A DNA stretch of 64,000 nucleotides from Paenibacillus sp. (GCF_031177825.1 NZ_JAPSKE010000011.1:62001-126000); one strand, 5' to 3'; shown: positions 8,484 through 17,386, numbered from the stretch's first letter. Notes: generated from the sequence alone by a model not told the origin. Numbers and translations: made by a program.

Positions 8484-9382
8484 CGTCCGACAAGCTCCTT
8501 TCCTTCCGCCGAAGCGTGATTCGTAAGATGGATGAACAGCTGCTGCAGCGAGACGGGACCGATCTCGAGGCCGAGGCTTTCCGCTTGCCGCTTCAGCTCG
8601 GGCGACATCGCGCCTTGTATCGTCAGCGACGCCAAGCCGCCGATCGACTCCGCGTGAATGACGCTTCGTCCGTTCGCGAACGAATCGGCTTTCGCCTTCG
8701 GCCCGGTGACCGTATACGCCTTGCTCCGGAGCGATTCCGCATCCTCGTCGAGCAGCAGTCGGCCGCGGTCGACGAGCAGCACATGCTCCAGCATGCGGCT
8801 CACCTCGTCGATCAGATGCGTGGACAGCAGAATCGTCCGCGGGTGCTCCGCGTAGTCCTGAAGCAGCTTATCGTAGAACATGCCGCGCGCGACGGCGTCC
8901 AGCCCCAAGTACGGTTCGTCGAAAATGGTCACCGGCGCCCGACTCGCAAGCCCGATAATGATCCCGACCGACGACAGCATCCCTCGGGACAGCTTGTTCA
9001 TGCGCCGGTTCGGCGGCAGCTCGAAGTCGCGGACGAGCTGCATCGCGAACTCCCGGTCCCAGTTCGGAAAGAAAGAAGCCGACACTTCCAGCACATCGCT
9101 CACGCGCAGCGTCTTCGGATACACTTGGCTTTCCTTGATGAAGCAGACGCGCCGCAGCGCGGCGTCGTTCTCGTACGGCGCTTCGCCGAATAGGCGGACC
9201 TCGCCGCTCGTGGCGAACAGCTGCGCCGTCAGGATGTGCATCAGCGTCGTCTTGCCCGCGCCGTTGCGCCCGAGCAACCCGTATATTTTGTCGGCTTCCA
9301 GCCGGAACGACACGCGGTCGAGCGCTCTCATCGTGCCGTACGCTTTCGTAATTTCTACCGCTTCCACCACGACTCCGGTCAT
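8480..9382 (-). CDS. ABC transporter ATP-binding protein
   Basis: This is a 300-residue nucleotide-binding subunit. Walker A is GRNGAGKTTLMH (about residue 38). The signature-like region is LSRGMLSSVGIIIGLAS, a degenerate LSGGQ as often seen in YtrB/CcmA-type ATPases. Walker B is VTIFDEPYLGLDAV and the switch histidine is in LLSTHLIDE. A C-terminal extension after residue 215 resembles that of bacitracin- or YtrB-type exporters. It overlaps the regulator gene upstream and the permease gene downstream by 4 bp each, so the three proteins are translationally coupled. Confidence 0.9.
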   Translation of the reverse strand: MTGVVVEAVEITKAYGTMRALDRVSFRLEADKIYGLLGRNGAGKTTLMHILTAQLFATSGEVRLFGEAPYENDAALRRVCFIKESQVYPKTLRVSDVLEVSASFFPNWDREFAMQLVRDFELPPNRRMNKLSRGMLSSVGIIIGLASRAPVTIFDEPYLGLDAVARGMFYDKLLQDYAEHPRTILLSTHLIDEVSRMLEHVLLVDRGRLLLDEDAESLRSKAYTVTGPKAKADSFANGRSVIHAESIGGLASLTIQGAMSPELKRQAESLGLEIGPVSLQQLFIHLTNHASAEGKELVGR

Positions 9383-9750
9383 TCCTCGTCGCCCTCCCGT
9401 CGAATCATGCGAATGAGTTCCTCGCGTCCGATTTGCAGCTTGCTCGCTTCCGTCAGCATCGTGACCACGAACTGCTCGTAAAATTGTTCTTTTCGTTTTT
9501 CGATTAATGTTTCTCTCGCGCCGGCAGCCACGAACATGCCGATCCCTCGCTTCTTGTATAGAATGCCTTGCTCGACTAGCAGGTTGACGCCTTTGGCCGC
9601 GGTGGCCGGGTTGATTTGATAGAACGCCGCGAACTGGTTCGTCGACGGCACCTGCGTTTCTTCCGGCAGCGACTCGTTGATAATGTCGTCTTCGATGCGC
9701 TCGGCGATTTGTTGGAATATGGGTTTCCCCTCGTCGATCAAGTTAGCCAT
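9379..9750 (-). CDS. GntR-family regulator, YtrA subfamily
   Basis: This is a 123-residue repressor with an N-terminal winged helix (residues 1-75, containing PSTNQFAAFYQINPATAAKG) and a short helical dimerisation tail, with no ligand domain. That size and shape define the YtrA subfamily, whose members usually repress their own ABC operon. It is the first gene of a three-gene coupled operon. A near-perfect 24-bp inverted repeat overlaps the -10 box of its promoter (see the next entry), which fits autorepression. Confidence 0.92.
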   Translation of the reverse strand: MANLIDEGKPIFQQIAERIEDDIINESLPEETQVPSTNQFAAFYQINPATAAKGVNLLVEQGILYKKRGIGMFVAAGARETLIEKRKEQFYEQFVVTMLTEASKLQIGREELIRMIRREGDEE

Positions 9751-9767
9751 TCGTTCACCACCTAACC

Positions 9768-9817
9768 GGTTAATTACTCATGTAACTAACCATATAACCA
9801 ATGGATACAGATGTCAA
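9768..9817 (-). promoter_or_regulatory. promoter and YtrA-type operator of the GntR/ABC operon
   Basis: On the minus strand TTGACA (9817-9812), a 17-bp spacer and TATGGT (9794-9789) form a good sigma-A promoter. A 24-bp inverted repeat, GGTTAATTAC-N4-GTAACTAACC (9768-9791, one mismatch between the arms), overlaps the -10 box and extends downstream. Its position predicts that bound repressor blocks RNA polymerase. Confidence 0.8.
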
Positions 9818-9837
9818 GAGGCGAATCGTTCGGATAA

Positions 9838-9884
9838 CGAAAAAAGCCGACCCGCGTCTCCTAATGAGAACGCGATTCGGCTTT
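9838..9884 (-). terminator. rho-independent terminator
   Basis: The stem AAGCCGA-CCGCGT pairs with ACGCG-TTCGGCTT. On the minus strand it is followed by TTTTTTCG, just after the stop of the 71-residue protein gene. Confidence 0.85.
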
Positions 9885-9888
9885 CGGT

Positions 9889-10104
9889 TTACCTTGAGGG
9901 CATTTCGTAAAATTCGCTCTCGTCGCGGCGATGGTACGAGACGTCGCCGACTCCGGCTTGGAGCACGACGATAGAATCGTCGAAGCGGGTGACGACGCCG
10001 CCGGAATCGACGATCGCGTCGTCCCGGAACACCCGGATCCGCGTCTCCCTTTCCATCGCTTCCTGCAGGTCTTGATCCGTGATTAAACGTCGGTTGCGCG
10101 CCAT
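9889..10104 (-). CDS. small hypothetical protein
   Basis: This is a 71-residue soluble protein of unknown function. It starts with a basic segment (MARNRRLITDQDL), followed by alternating charged and beta-like sequence (TRIRVFRDDAIVDSGGVVTRF, DDSIVVLQAGVGDVSYHRRDE). The second half could be a small Sm-like or SH3-like barrel, but I cannot name a family. ATG 10104 is chosen because GAGGAGG precedes it by about 5 nt; the longer in-frame form starting at 10167 has no such site. It is monocistronic with its own terminator. Confidence 0.65.
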   Translation of the reverse strand: MARNRRLITDQDLQEAMERETRIRVFRDDAIVDSGGVVTRFDDSIVVLQAGVGDVSYHRRDESEFYEMPSR

Positions 10105-10255
10105 GGGGCCTCCTCGATCTTCGGTCGGTCGATCTTTCTTTCGATATTGTAACATAAACTTTTTCAACCGGAATCTGGAAAAAATAGCGAGCTTATATTA
10201 ATATATAATGCTCAGTAACGGATCGTATTCGGAACGAAGGAGCGAAACGAGCGGC

Positions 10256-12448
10256 ATGACGTACGAGGAGCAGTTGTCGACGGAGCGGGAGTTTCTGGAT
10301 CGGGTACGGCGTCACATCGAACGGCAGATCGAAAGCGGGTCGGCCGGCATAAAGCTGACCGACGACTTCACGGAGCTGGCGCTCAACGCGATCCGGCAGA
10401 AGGAATTGGACCAGCTGTTTAAGTCCAGAACGCGGCCGTTCTTCGCGAAGGTCGACTTCCAAGAGCGCGAGCAGCCGGACCGGGAGCGGGCGTACATCGG
10501 GCGGTTCGGCTTGTTCGACCGCGCCACGATGGAGCCGATCGTGCTCGATTGGCGTTCGCCGATGGCGAATTTATACTACGAGCATTCGTTCCGCGAGGTG
10601 CCGGTGGACGTGAAGCTCGGCAAGCGGCTGCTGTTCGACGTGAGCAACAAGCGGCAGTTCGAGATGGAGAAGGACGAGCTGACCCGATTCTACGACATGT
10701 CCGCCGAAACGGGGACGAACCGGCTTCTCATCGAGCGGCTGGAGCAGCGCGGCGAGCAGAAGCTGAAGGATATCGTCGAGACGATCCAGGCCGAGCAGAA
10801 CGCCGTGCTGCGCGCCGAAGCGGGACAAGCGCTTATCGTGCAGGGCGCCGCGGGCAGCGGGAAGACGACGATCGCGCTTCACCGTCTCGCGTTCCTCGCC
10901 TACGCGTACCGGGATCGCGGCGCGTTCGACAACTTCCTCATCATCGCGCCGAACCGCCTCTTCATCGATTATATTTCCGACGTTCTGCCGGATCTCGGCA
11001 TCGAAGGCGTCGTACAGACGACGTGGGAGGAAGCGCTTCGCGGCTTTATCCCGCTGCCGAAGGGCTACAAATTCGAAGACGCGGCCGGGAAGACGGCGCT
11101 GTTCCTCGAGGCGGAGCGGGGCGCGGACGCCGCACGGCTCGCGACGGTGAAGCTCGCCTCCCGGCTGCGCGGGTCGATGGCGACGAAGGCGCTGCTCGAC
11201 CGGTACGTCGAACGGCGCATCGAATCGACCGTTCCCGACGCGGACCTCTCGCTCAGCAAGACGCATAAGATGACGGCCGAGGAGGTGCGGCGGAAGTTTC
11301 ACGTCGACTTCCGGCATTATCCGTACATGCAGCGGCGCAAGCGGCTGATTCAGGCGCTGACGCAGTGGAAGGACGATTGCGCGAGAGAAGCCGCCCGCGT
11401 CCTCGAGTCGCGCGTGAAGTCCGGGCAATACGCGGCGACCGAGAAGCGCGTCGCGGAGGTGCGGGCGCAATACGATCGCAAGCTGGCGGAGTACGTCGAG
11501 ACGGTGAAGAGCGTCGAACTCGTCTCGTTCTACCGCAACATCGTGACGAAGCCGGCCAACGTCGCGAGGTGGATGAGGGAAGCCGGCCTCGCGGGCGAGG
11601 GCGTAGACGCGGAGCGGGTCGCCGCGTATTTCGCGGAACGGAAGGAGAAGCATAAGCAAGAGCTGGAGTGGGACGACCTCGCGCCGCTCTTTTATTTGGC
11701 GTACCGGTTTTACGGCTTGGGCAAGACGCGCGCATACAGCCATATTATCGTCGACGAAGCGCAGGACTTCTCCCCGTTCCAGCTTCATGCGTTGAGCGCA
11801 TTGTCGGCCGCCGGCTCCATGTCGATTCTGGGCGATCTCGCCCAGTCGATCTACCCGTACCGCGGATTGACCGATTGGAACGTCTTGAAGGAAGGCGTAT
11901 TCCCCGGGAAAGTGTCGATCGAGCGGCTGAAGAAGAGCTACCGGTCGACCGTCGAAATTATGACGGTCGCGAACGCCGTGCTGTCCCATTGGGACAACCC
12001 CCACGTCACGCAGGCGGAGCCGGTGCTCCGCCACGGCGAAGCGCCGTTCGCGGCGCGCTTGCCGAACGAGGAGGAAGGGCTGCGGACCATCGCCGATCGG
12101 CTGGCCGCGCTGCGGGCGCAGGGCATGCATAACCTGGCCGTCATCGACAAGACGACGGCTCGGTGCCGAGCCGTGCATAAGCGGCTGACCGCCCTCGGCG
12201 TCGAAGGCGTTCACTTGATCGAAGGGAAGGCGGGCAAGTACGAGGGCGGCGTCAGCGTCGTGCCGGTATACTTAAGCAAAGGCATGGAATTCGACGCGGT
12301 GCTGCTCGTCAATCCGTCGGAAGCGGCGTACGACCCGGCCGTTCCCGAGGACGTCAAGCTGCTCTACGTCGCGTGCACGAGGGCGCTTCACCGGCTGGAG
12401 GCGTACCACTGGGACGAGTTGACTCCCATGCTGCAAGGCGCGCTGTAG
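10256..12448 (+). CDS. helD: RNA polymerase recycling motor HelD (UvrD/Rep-like ATPase)
   Basis: This is a roughly 730-residue superfamily 1 helicase-like ATPase. HelD binds stalled RNA polymerase and releases it from DNA and RNA. The N-terminal coiled coil (residues 1-110) fits the arm that enters the secondary channel. Walker A is QGAAGSGKTTIALHR, the Walker B-like segment is IIVDEAQDFSPFQL, motif III-like sequence is GDLAQSIYPYRG, and the C-terminal motif VVPVYLSKGMEFDAV is typical of HelD/UvrD. The start is not certain. ATG 10208 lies inside a TATAAT box, so the in-frame ATG at 10256 is preferred, although GAAGGAG is about 13 nt away. Confidence 0.9.
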   Translation: MTYEEQLSTEREFLDRVRRHIERQIESGSAGIKLTDDFTELALNAIRQKELDQLFKSRTRPFFAKVDFQEREQPDRERAYIGRFGLFDRATMEPIVLDWRSPMANLYYEHSFREVPVDVKLGKRLLFDVSNKRQFEMEKDELTRFYDMSAETGTNRLLIERLEQRGEQKLKDIVETIQAEQNAVLRAEAGQALIVQGAAGSGKTTIALHRLAFLAYAYRDRGAFDNFLIIAPNRLFIDYISDVLPDLGIEGVVQTTWEEALRGFIPLPKGYKFEDAAGKTALFLEAERGADAARLATVKLASRLRGSMATKALLDRYVERRIESTVPDADLSLSKTHKMTAEEVRRKFHVDFRHYPYMQRRKRLIQALTQWKDDCAREAARVLESRVKSGQYAATEKRVAEVRAQYDRKLAEYVETVKSVELVSFYRNIVTKPANVARWMREAGLAGEGVDAERVAAYFAERKEKHKQELEWDDLAPLFYLAYRFYGLGKTRAYSHIIVDEAQDFSPFQLHALSALSAAGSMSILGDLAQSIYPYRGLTDWNVLKEGVFPGKVSIERLKKSYRSTVEIMTVANAVLSHWDNPHVTQAEPVLRHGEAPFAARLPNEEEGLRTIADRLAALRAQGMHNLAVIDKTTARCRAVHKRLTALGVEGVHLIEGKAGKYEGGVSVVPVYLSKGMEFDAVLLVNPSEAAYDPAVPEDVKLLYVACTRALHRLEAYHWDELTPMLQGAL

Positions 12449-12519
12449 CGCGTCATAAACGGCTGGTATGCCGACGCTCGGACCGATATACTGGAATTAT
12501 CAGTCGGGGAGGTGCCCCT

Positions 12520-13536
12520 TTGTTTTACCTTATTCGGATTTCGCAGAAAATACTGAAGCTGAACAACGGCTTCCTCGTCCTCTTCACAGCGGTATTCGCG
12601 CTCGGGAGCGCGACTGTCATGTACTTGCTCGAACCGGATACGTTCGGCATGTGGTTCAATGCGTTCTGGTACGTCATGACGACGGTGACGACGGTCGGTT
12701 ACGGCGATTACTTCCCGAAGACCGTCCCCGGCAAGCTGTACGCCATGCTGCTGTATTTATTCGGCATCGGCTTGCTCAGTCTCGTGATCGGGAAAATCAT
12801 CGACGCGTTCGGCACGCTCAAGAAGCGAAAGGAGGCGGGCAAGTTGAAATATCACGGAAGCGGTCACGTCATCTTGATCGGCTGGAGCCGAAGGGCGCAA
12901 TCCGCGATGGAGGAATTGCTGCACGCGGATCCGTCGCTGGACGTCGTCGTCATCGACGACTTGGAGCGGTCTCCGGTGGATCGAGACCGCGTCTATTTCG
13001 TCGGCGGCGATCCGTCGGCGGAATCGACGCTCGAGACGGCGGGGCTGACGCGCGCGCGTTCCGCGATCGTCTTCTCCGATCGCAGCATCGACGACGCGGC
13101 GCTCGCCGACGGCAAGTCGCTGCTCGTCGCCTCGAGCCTGGAGCGGCTGGCGCCGCACATTCACACGACGGTCGAGATCGTCTTGGAGCAGCACATTCAG
13201 AATTTCCGCCATGTGCAGGTGAACGAATTCATCTTGTCCCACGAGGCGGTGTCGCGGTTGGCCGCGCGGTCGGCGCTGCATGCGGGCAGCGTCTCCATCT
13301 TCACCCAGCTGCTCAGCAGCAAGGTCGGGGAGGACGTCTTCGAGATTCGACCGCGCCCGGAATGGAAGACGTACGGCGACGCGTTCCAAGGTCTGTTATC
13401 TCTAGGCGCCACGCTCATCGCGGATCGGAGCGACATGACGATCAACCGTCGGCTTCAAGATCCGATGCCGCGGGAAGCGCGGTTGTTCATCATCTGCGAC
13501 GGGCCGACGTACGAACGGATCCGGGCCGCCACTTGA
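12520..13536 (+). CDS. potassium channel protein with RCK/TrkA-N domain (YugO-like)
   Basis: This is a 338-residue two-membrane-segment K+ channel. The first membrane helix is at residues 18-37, the pore helix and selectivity filter TTVGYGDYFP at about 57-66, and the second helix at 72-95. A cytosolic RCK domain follows (GHVILIGWSRRAQ from about 112, Rossmann type), then a C-terminal TrkA-C-like part. B. subtilis YugO, with the same layout, mediates K+ efflux in biofilm signalling. The start is a TTG at 12520 with GGGGAGG about 7 nt upstream; the longer open frame upstream runs through the end of helD and is not coding. Confidence 0.9.
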   Translation: MFYLIRISQKILKLNNGFLVLFTAVFALGSATVMYLLEPDTFGMWFNAFWYVMTTVTTVGYGDYFPKTVPGKLYAMLLYLFGIGLLSLVIGKIIDAFGTLKKRKEAGKLKYHGSGHVILIGWSRRAQSAMEELLHADPSLDVVVIDDLERSPVDRDRVYFVGGDPSAESTLETAGLTRARSAIVFSDRSIDDAALADGKSLLVASSLERLAPHIHTTVEIVLEQHIQNFRHVQVNEFILSHEAVSRLAARSALHAGSVSIFTQLLSSKVGEDVFEIRPRPEWKTYGDAFQGLLSLGATLIADRSDMTINRRLQDPMPREARLFIICDGPTYERIRAAT

Positions 13537-13613
13537 TCGGCGGAACGCGATTGTTTATACTTATTCTTATGTTTAATTAACTATAGATAGAGGATATCGG
13601 AGGAGAGAGAACC

Positions 13614-13853
13614 ATGGCTCAAGCGATCGTATACACAAGCACGAACTGCGTTTACTGCAAGCAATTGAAGTCGTATTTGACGGAACAGAACGTCTCGTTC
13701 GAAGAGCGCAACGTAGACGAGAACGAAGCGTATTTCGAGGAGCTGCAGAAGATCGGCATGATGTCGCTGCCGGTGACGGTCATCGGCGAATACAACATTC
13801 TCGGCATGAACACGACGCGCATCCAGAAGGCGCTCGCGTCCGTTACCGCTTAA
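13614..13853 (+). CDS. glutaredoxin family protein
   Basis: This is a 79-residue thioredoxin-fold protein. The active site CVYC is at residues 12-15, after a first beta strand (AIVYTST). The cis-proline loop MMSLPVTVIG and a C-terminal Gly-Met-x-x-x-x-Ile helix fit NrdH/YtnI-like glutaredoxins. It is likely a dithiol reductant in the cytosol. A very good ribosome binding site (GGAGGAGAGAG) precedes the ATG. It is monocistronic, with a bidirectional terminator shared with the convergent gene. Confidence 0.88.
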   Translation: MAQAIVYTSTNCVYCKQLKSYLTEQNVSFEERNVDENEAYFEELQKIGMMSLPVTVIGEYNILGMNTTRIQKALASVTA

Positions 13854-13868
13854 TCGCAACTACAGCAT

Positions 13869-13919
13869 AAGGGCCGCCAGAGGTCGTCGTCGTACGACCT
13901 CTGGACGGCCCTTTCGTTT
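13869..13919. terminator. bidirectional terminator
   Basis: A long stem (AAGGGCCG-CC-AGAGGTCG with its complement) lies between two convergent genes and is followed by TTTCGTTT on the plus strand. Confidence 0.8.
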
Positions 13920-13927
13920 GGCGACGC

Positions 13928-14800
13928 TCAACATTCGGCGCCGGTCATCTCGTTCGTAAACATCCGCTTGTACTCCTGCGGACTCAGCTTCCGCGCCGAC
14001 TCCGGCGCATAATGGATTTGCAGCGCGCGCCGACGCTTGCTCGAGAAGTTCGGCGGCGTCCCGTGATGCAGCAGTCCCGAGAAGAAGAGCGCGCCGCCGG
14101 GCGCGAGCGGCACGGCGACGTCGCGGTCGACGCGGACGCTGGCGTCGCATAGCTGCCAGTCGCGGACGGCGTAGTGCGGCGCGCCGCCTTCCCGGTGCGA
14201 ATACGGAATGATGTGCATGCAGCCGTTGTCCAGCTCCGCGGGATCGAGCGCGATCCATACGCCGACGACCGACTTGTCGTAGGCGAGCGGACCGTAAGCC
14301 ATATCTTGGTGCCAAGGCTTCTCCGCACCGCCGGAAGGCGGCTTCAACAGCGCCTGATCCTGTACGGGCTTGGGCGCTTCGCCGAACAGCCGCTCCAACG
14401 CGGCGAGCAGCTTGGCGTGGAGCACGATGCTGCGCAATCTCGGCTCATGCTCCGCATAGTCGTAGATTTTTCGGGCGGCTCGAATGATGTCGTCCATCGT
14501 ATGCAGCTCGCCGCGAGGCTTCACGAATTGAATCTTGGAGCCCTGCGAGGCGCCGGATAAAATATCGTCGATCGCCCCGGACGCGTCGCGCACCTCGTCC
14601 TCCGACAGCACGTTCTCGACGACGAGGTACCCTTGCTCCCAAAACCGGCGCACGACGTCGTCTCCCCACGCCTCAAGAGCGGGCAGACGATCCCCGGCGA
14701 TCGAATCGAACCGGTATAACGCGTCCGCGACGCGCCTCGCCGATCGAAGGTCTTCTTCGCTTTCGTAAGCGAACAAACTTCCTGGTTCCTTCTTGCTCAT
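13928..14800 (-). CDS. phytanoyl-CoA dioxygenase (PhyH) family protein
   Basis: This is a 290-residue Fe(II)/2-oxoglutarate oxygenase-like protein. The iron ligands are visible as PWHQDMAYGPL (His and Asp) and LLHHGTPPN (distal His), and a downstream Arg in RRRALQIHY would bind 2-oxoglutarate. Bacterial PhyH proteins hydroxylate varied small molecules; the substrate here is unknown. ATG 14800 is chosen because GGGAGG ends about 9 nt upstream; a GTG three codons earlier directly touches that site. It is divergent from an AraC regulator with only a short gap, a frequent pairing in Paenibacillus that suggests control by that regulator. Confidence 0.87.
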   Translation of the reverse strand: MSKKEPGSLFAYESEEDLRSARRVADALYRFDSIAGDRLPALEAWGDDVVRRFWEQGYLVVENVLSEDEVRDASGAIDDILSGASQGSKIQFVKPRGELHTMDDIIRAARKIYDYAEHEPRLRSIVLHAKLLAALERLFGEAPKPVQDQALLKPPSGGAEKPWHQDMAYGPLAYDKSVVGVWIALDPAELDNGCMHIIPYSHREGGAPHYAVRDWQLCDASVRVDRDVAVPLAPGGALFFSGLLHHGTPPNFSSKRRRALQIHYAPESARKLSPQEYKRMFTNEMTGAEC

Positions 14801-14846
14801 GCTTGACACCCTCCCGACGTTTCGTTCAATGTAAGCGTATCACGAG

Positions 14847-15734
14847 GTGAAGTCGGCGAAGAATGGATCGAGGAGGGGATTGTTTATCCTTACCCGTATA
14901 TCTTGCGAGGAACCGTTCCCGCTGCGCGGCGTGCGGGCGGTCGCGGCGGCGCCGAATTGGGGCAAGGCGCGGTGCGAGATCGGCTGGGACTGGAGCCCGG
15001 CGCCGCTCCCGGACTACGATCTGTGGTACGTCGTCACCGGCCGGGGAGAGCTTCGGCTCGGCGAGCGCGCGTACCCGCTGCGCAAGGGAGCCTGTGTCCT
15101 TCTCCATCCGCAGGATCGTCCGCAGGCGGTGCAGGATCCGGACGACCGGTTGACCGTCGTGTTTATCCATTTTCGACTGGAACCGGCACTTCCGCACGGC
15201 GAAGAGGCGCTCCCGGAGCGGGCGGTGTACCTTAAAGAAACTTACGAGTTCGAATGGCTGCTGCATCGCATGTTGGATTGTTTGTACCAGCCGCGGCTTT
15301 GGGGGGAGGACGAGTTCGACGGACTGATGAAGCTGGCGCTGCTCTCGCTGCTGCGCGCTTCCCGGGACCGGACGGAGGCTTCGCCCTCGAGGAAGGAAGA
15401 GAGCGCCGTCCGGCGGGTCGTTCAATACATCCGGGAGCACGCAGGTCAACGCCTGACGCGCGAGGAGCTTGCGCGACAGGCGGCGCTCTCTCCCGAATAC
15501 TTGAGCCGCGTGTTCAAAGCTTCGGTCGGCGTGTCGTTGAAGGAATATATTACGCAAGCGCGCTTGGAGCGCGCCGTCGTCCTGCTGGCGGAGACATCGA
15601 TGAACGTCTCCCAGGTTTCCGATTCGGTCGGATACTCCTCTGTCTTCCAATTCAGCAAGCAGTTCAAGCGCAGGTACGGCGTGCCGCCGTCCTCGTTCAT
15701 GCGGGGAGCGTTCCAGGCGCGGCCGCATCCGTAG
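14847..15734 (+). CDS. AraC-family transcriptional regulator
   Basis: This is a protein of about 295 residues with an N-terminal cupin-like sensing domain (LWYVVTGRGELRLGERAYPL, RKGACVLLHPQDRP). A C-terminal double HTH occupies about residues 190-285 (LTREELARQAALSPEYLSRVFK, then NVSQVSDSVGYSSVFQFSKQF and RYGVPPS), the classic AraC signature. It is probably a transcription factor for the divergent dioxygenase gene. The start is unsure: GTG 14847 has only a weak site, while a TTG at 14880 sits one base after AGGAGGGG, too close for normal use. Confidence 0.88.
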   Translation: MKSAKNGSRRGLFILTRISCEEPFPLRGVRAVAAAPNWGKARCEIGWDWSPAPLPDYDLWYVVTGRGELRLGERAYPLRKGACVLLHPQDRPQAVQDPDDRLTVVFIHFRLEPALPHGEEALPERAVYLKETYEFEWLLHRMLDCLYQPRLWGEDEFDGLMKLALLSLLRASRDRTEASPSRKEESAVRRVVQYIREHAGQRLTREELARQAALSPEYLSRVFKASVGVSLKEYITQARLERAVVLLAETSMNVSQVSDSVGYSSVFQFSKQFKRRYGVPPSSFMRGAFQARPHP

Positions 15735-15766
15735 AAAATCTTATCAACATATCGAGGTGCTTAGAG

Positions 15767-17386
15767 ATGGAAAGAACGATTCCGGTGTACGTCATCGCCG
15801 GTTTTTTGGGCAGCGGGAAGACGACGCTGCTGCGTCGCGCGATCGACGCCTATCAGCGCAAAGGGCTTCGTCCCGTCGTCTTGATGAACGAGCTGGGCGA
15901 CGTCAATCTCGACGGGGTCGCGGTCGAAGCCGGAGGCGGCGTGCCGATGGCGGAGCTGCTGAGCGGCTGTATTTGCTGCTCGATTCGCGGCGACGTCGGC
16001 GTGCAGCTGCACGAGCTTGCGACGACGTACGACCCCGACGCCGTCTTCATCGAATCGACGGGCGTCGCGAATCCGCTGGAAATCATGGATGCGGTGACGG
16101 AGACGTCGCTGTATTTGCCGATCGCGCTCGCGGGCATCGTCACGGTGGTCGACGGCGCGCTGCTGCTCGGCGAGCCCGAGCCGCCGTCGGCGAAGACGAA
16201 GCGGCTGCTCCGGGAGCAGGTATCGTGCGCGTCGCTCGTCGTCTTGAACAAGCTCGATCGGCTGACGCCGGAAGGCGCGGACCGCGCGGAGGCGTCGCTG
16301 CGGGAGTGGAACCCGTATGCGAGCATCGTCCGCTCGGAGCGCGGGGACATCGATCCCGGGGTCTGGTTCCGGACGAACGGGCTGCCGGCGAAGCCGAGCG
16401 CCGCCGATCCGGAGTCGAGGCGCGGAGAAGGCTGTCCGGACGACGACGGCCATGCCGCGCATGAGCATAAGCATCATGCCTCCCACGAGCACGTGTCCGT
16501 ATATACTCGATTTCTCGCCGGGCCGATCGACAGCCGCGCGTTCGAGGCGTTCGTCAAGTCGCTGCCGGCGAGCGTCTACCGGGGCAAGGGCATCGTCACG
16601 TTCACGGATACGGCCAGCCGGTTTTTGTTCCAATACGCGTACCGCGAGCTGGAGTTCATCCGGATCGCGCCGCAGGGCGAGGTGAACGACGTCGTCGTCT
16701 TCCTCGGGGAGCAATTCCCGAAGGACGAGCTGGAGGCGGGACTGTCGGCGCTGGAGCGCGGCGCGTTCCTTCGGGAGAGGCTGAAGCGGTCGTACGATCG
16801 ACACGCCGAGGAACGGGATACGGGCAAGCTGCAGGACTGGAAGACGATCGAACGCGACCGCTTCGTCCGCGCCCTCCGGGAGGCGGGTGCGGAGACGCTG
16901 CTGGAGGTCGGCGCGGGTCCGGGACGCGACAGCCTCTTCTTCAAGGACGCCGGGTTCCGCGTGACGTCGGTCGACCTGTCTCCGGAGATGGTGCGGCTGT
17001 GCCGGGAGAAAGCGTTAGACGCCCATGAGATGGATATGTCCGATCTTCGCTTCCCGGATGCGTCGTTCGACGCCGTCTATGCGCTCAATTGCCTGCTTCA
17101 CATCCCGAAGGCCGAGCTGGAAGACACGCTGCGCGGCATCCGCCGGGTGCTGAAGCCCGGAGGATTGTTTTATATGGGCGTCTACGGCGGCGTCGACTCC
17201 GAAGGCGTCTGGGAGCAAGACGAATACGAGCCGAAGCGGTTCTTCGCCATGTACGAGGACGACGCGATGCGGGAAGCGGTCGAGCGCGTCTTCGACGTGT
17301 CGTACTTCGGCGTCGCGAAGTTGAGCGATACGGGGCGCCAGCCGCATTTTCAATCGATGATCTTGCGGAAAACGGCGGACGTATGA
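15767..17386 (+). CDS. fusion of COG0523 (CobW/ZNG1-like) GTPase and class I SAM-dependent methyltransferase
   Basis: This is a 539-residue two-part protein. Residues 1-335 are a COG0523 G3E GTPase: Walker A GFLGSGKTTLLR, switch motif GCICCSIRGDV (CxCC metal site), NKLD guanine motif, a His-rich loop (DGHAAHEHKHHASHEH, about 226-241) and a CobW C-terminal domain. Such proteins move Zn or another metal to client enzymes. Residues from about 339 form a complete class I methyltransferase with motif I EVGAGPGRDS (about 379), VDLSPEMV, and LKPGGLFYMGVYGG. The join is at Leu339 (LKRSYDRHAEERD), a CTG preceded by GGGAGAGG. This looks like two adjacent genes merged by loss of a stop and start. Upstream open sequence in the same frame is not coding. 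The ribosome binding site is GAGGTG. Confidence 0.88.
   Translation: MERTIPVYVIAGFLGSGKTTLLRRAIDAYQRKGLRPVVLMNELGDVNLDGVAVEAGGGVPMAELLSGCICCSIRGDVGVQLHELATTYDPDAVFIESTGVANPLEIMDAVTETSLYLPIALAGIVTVVDGALLLGEPEPPSAKTKRLLREQVSCASLVVLNKLDRLTPEGADRAEASLREWNPYASIVRSERGDIDPGVWFRTNGLPAKPSAADPESRRGEGCPDDDGHAAHEHKHHASHEHVSVYTRFLAGPIDSRAFEAFVKSLPASVYRGKGIVTFTDTASRFLFQYAYRELEFIRIAPQGEVNDVVVFLGEQFPKDELEAGLSALERGAFLRERLKRSYDRHAEERDTGKLQDWKTIERDRFVRALREAGAETLLEVGAGPGRDSLFFKDAGFRVTSVDLSPEMVRLCREKALDAHEMDMSDLRFPDASFDAVYALNCLLHIPKAELEDTLRGIRRVLKPGGLFYMGVYGGVDSEGVWEQDEYEPKRFFAMYEDDAMREAVERVFDVSYFGVAKLSDTGRQPHFQSMILRKTADV

Noticed and set aside
15254-15766. N-terminal extension of the GTPase-methyltransferase fusion
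   Set aside because: This part of the frame is antisense-like shadow inside the AraC gene; family alignment and the GAGGTG site put the start at 15767.
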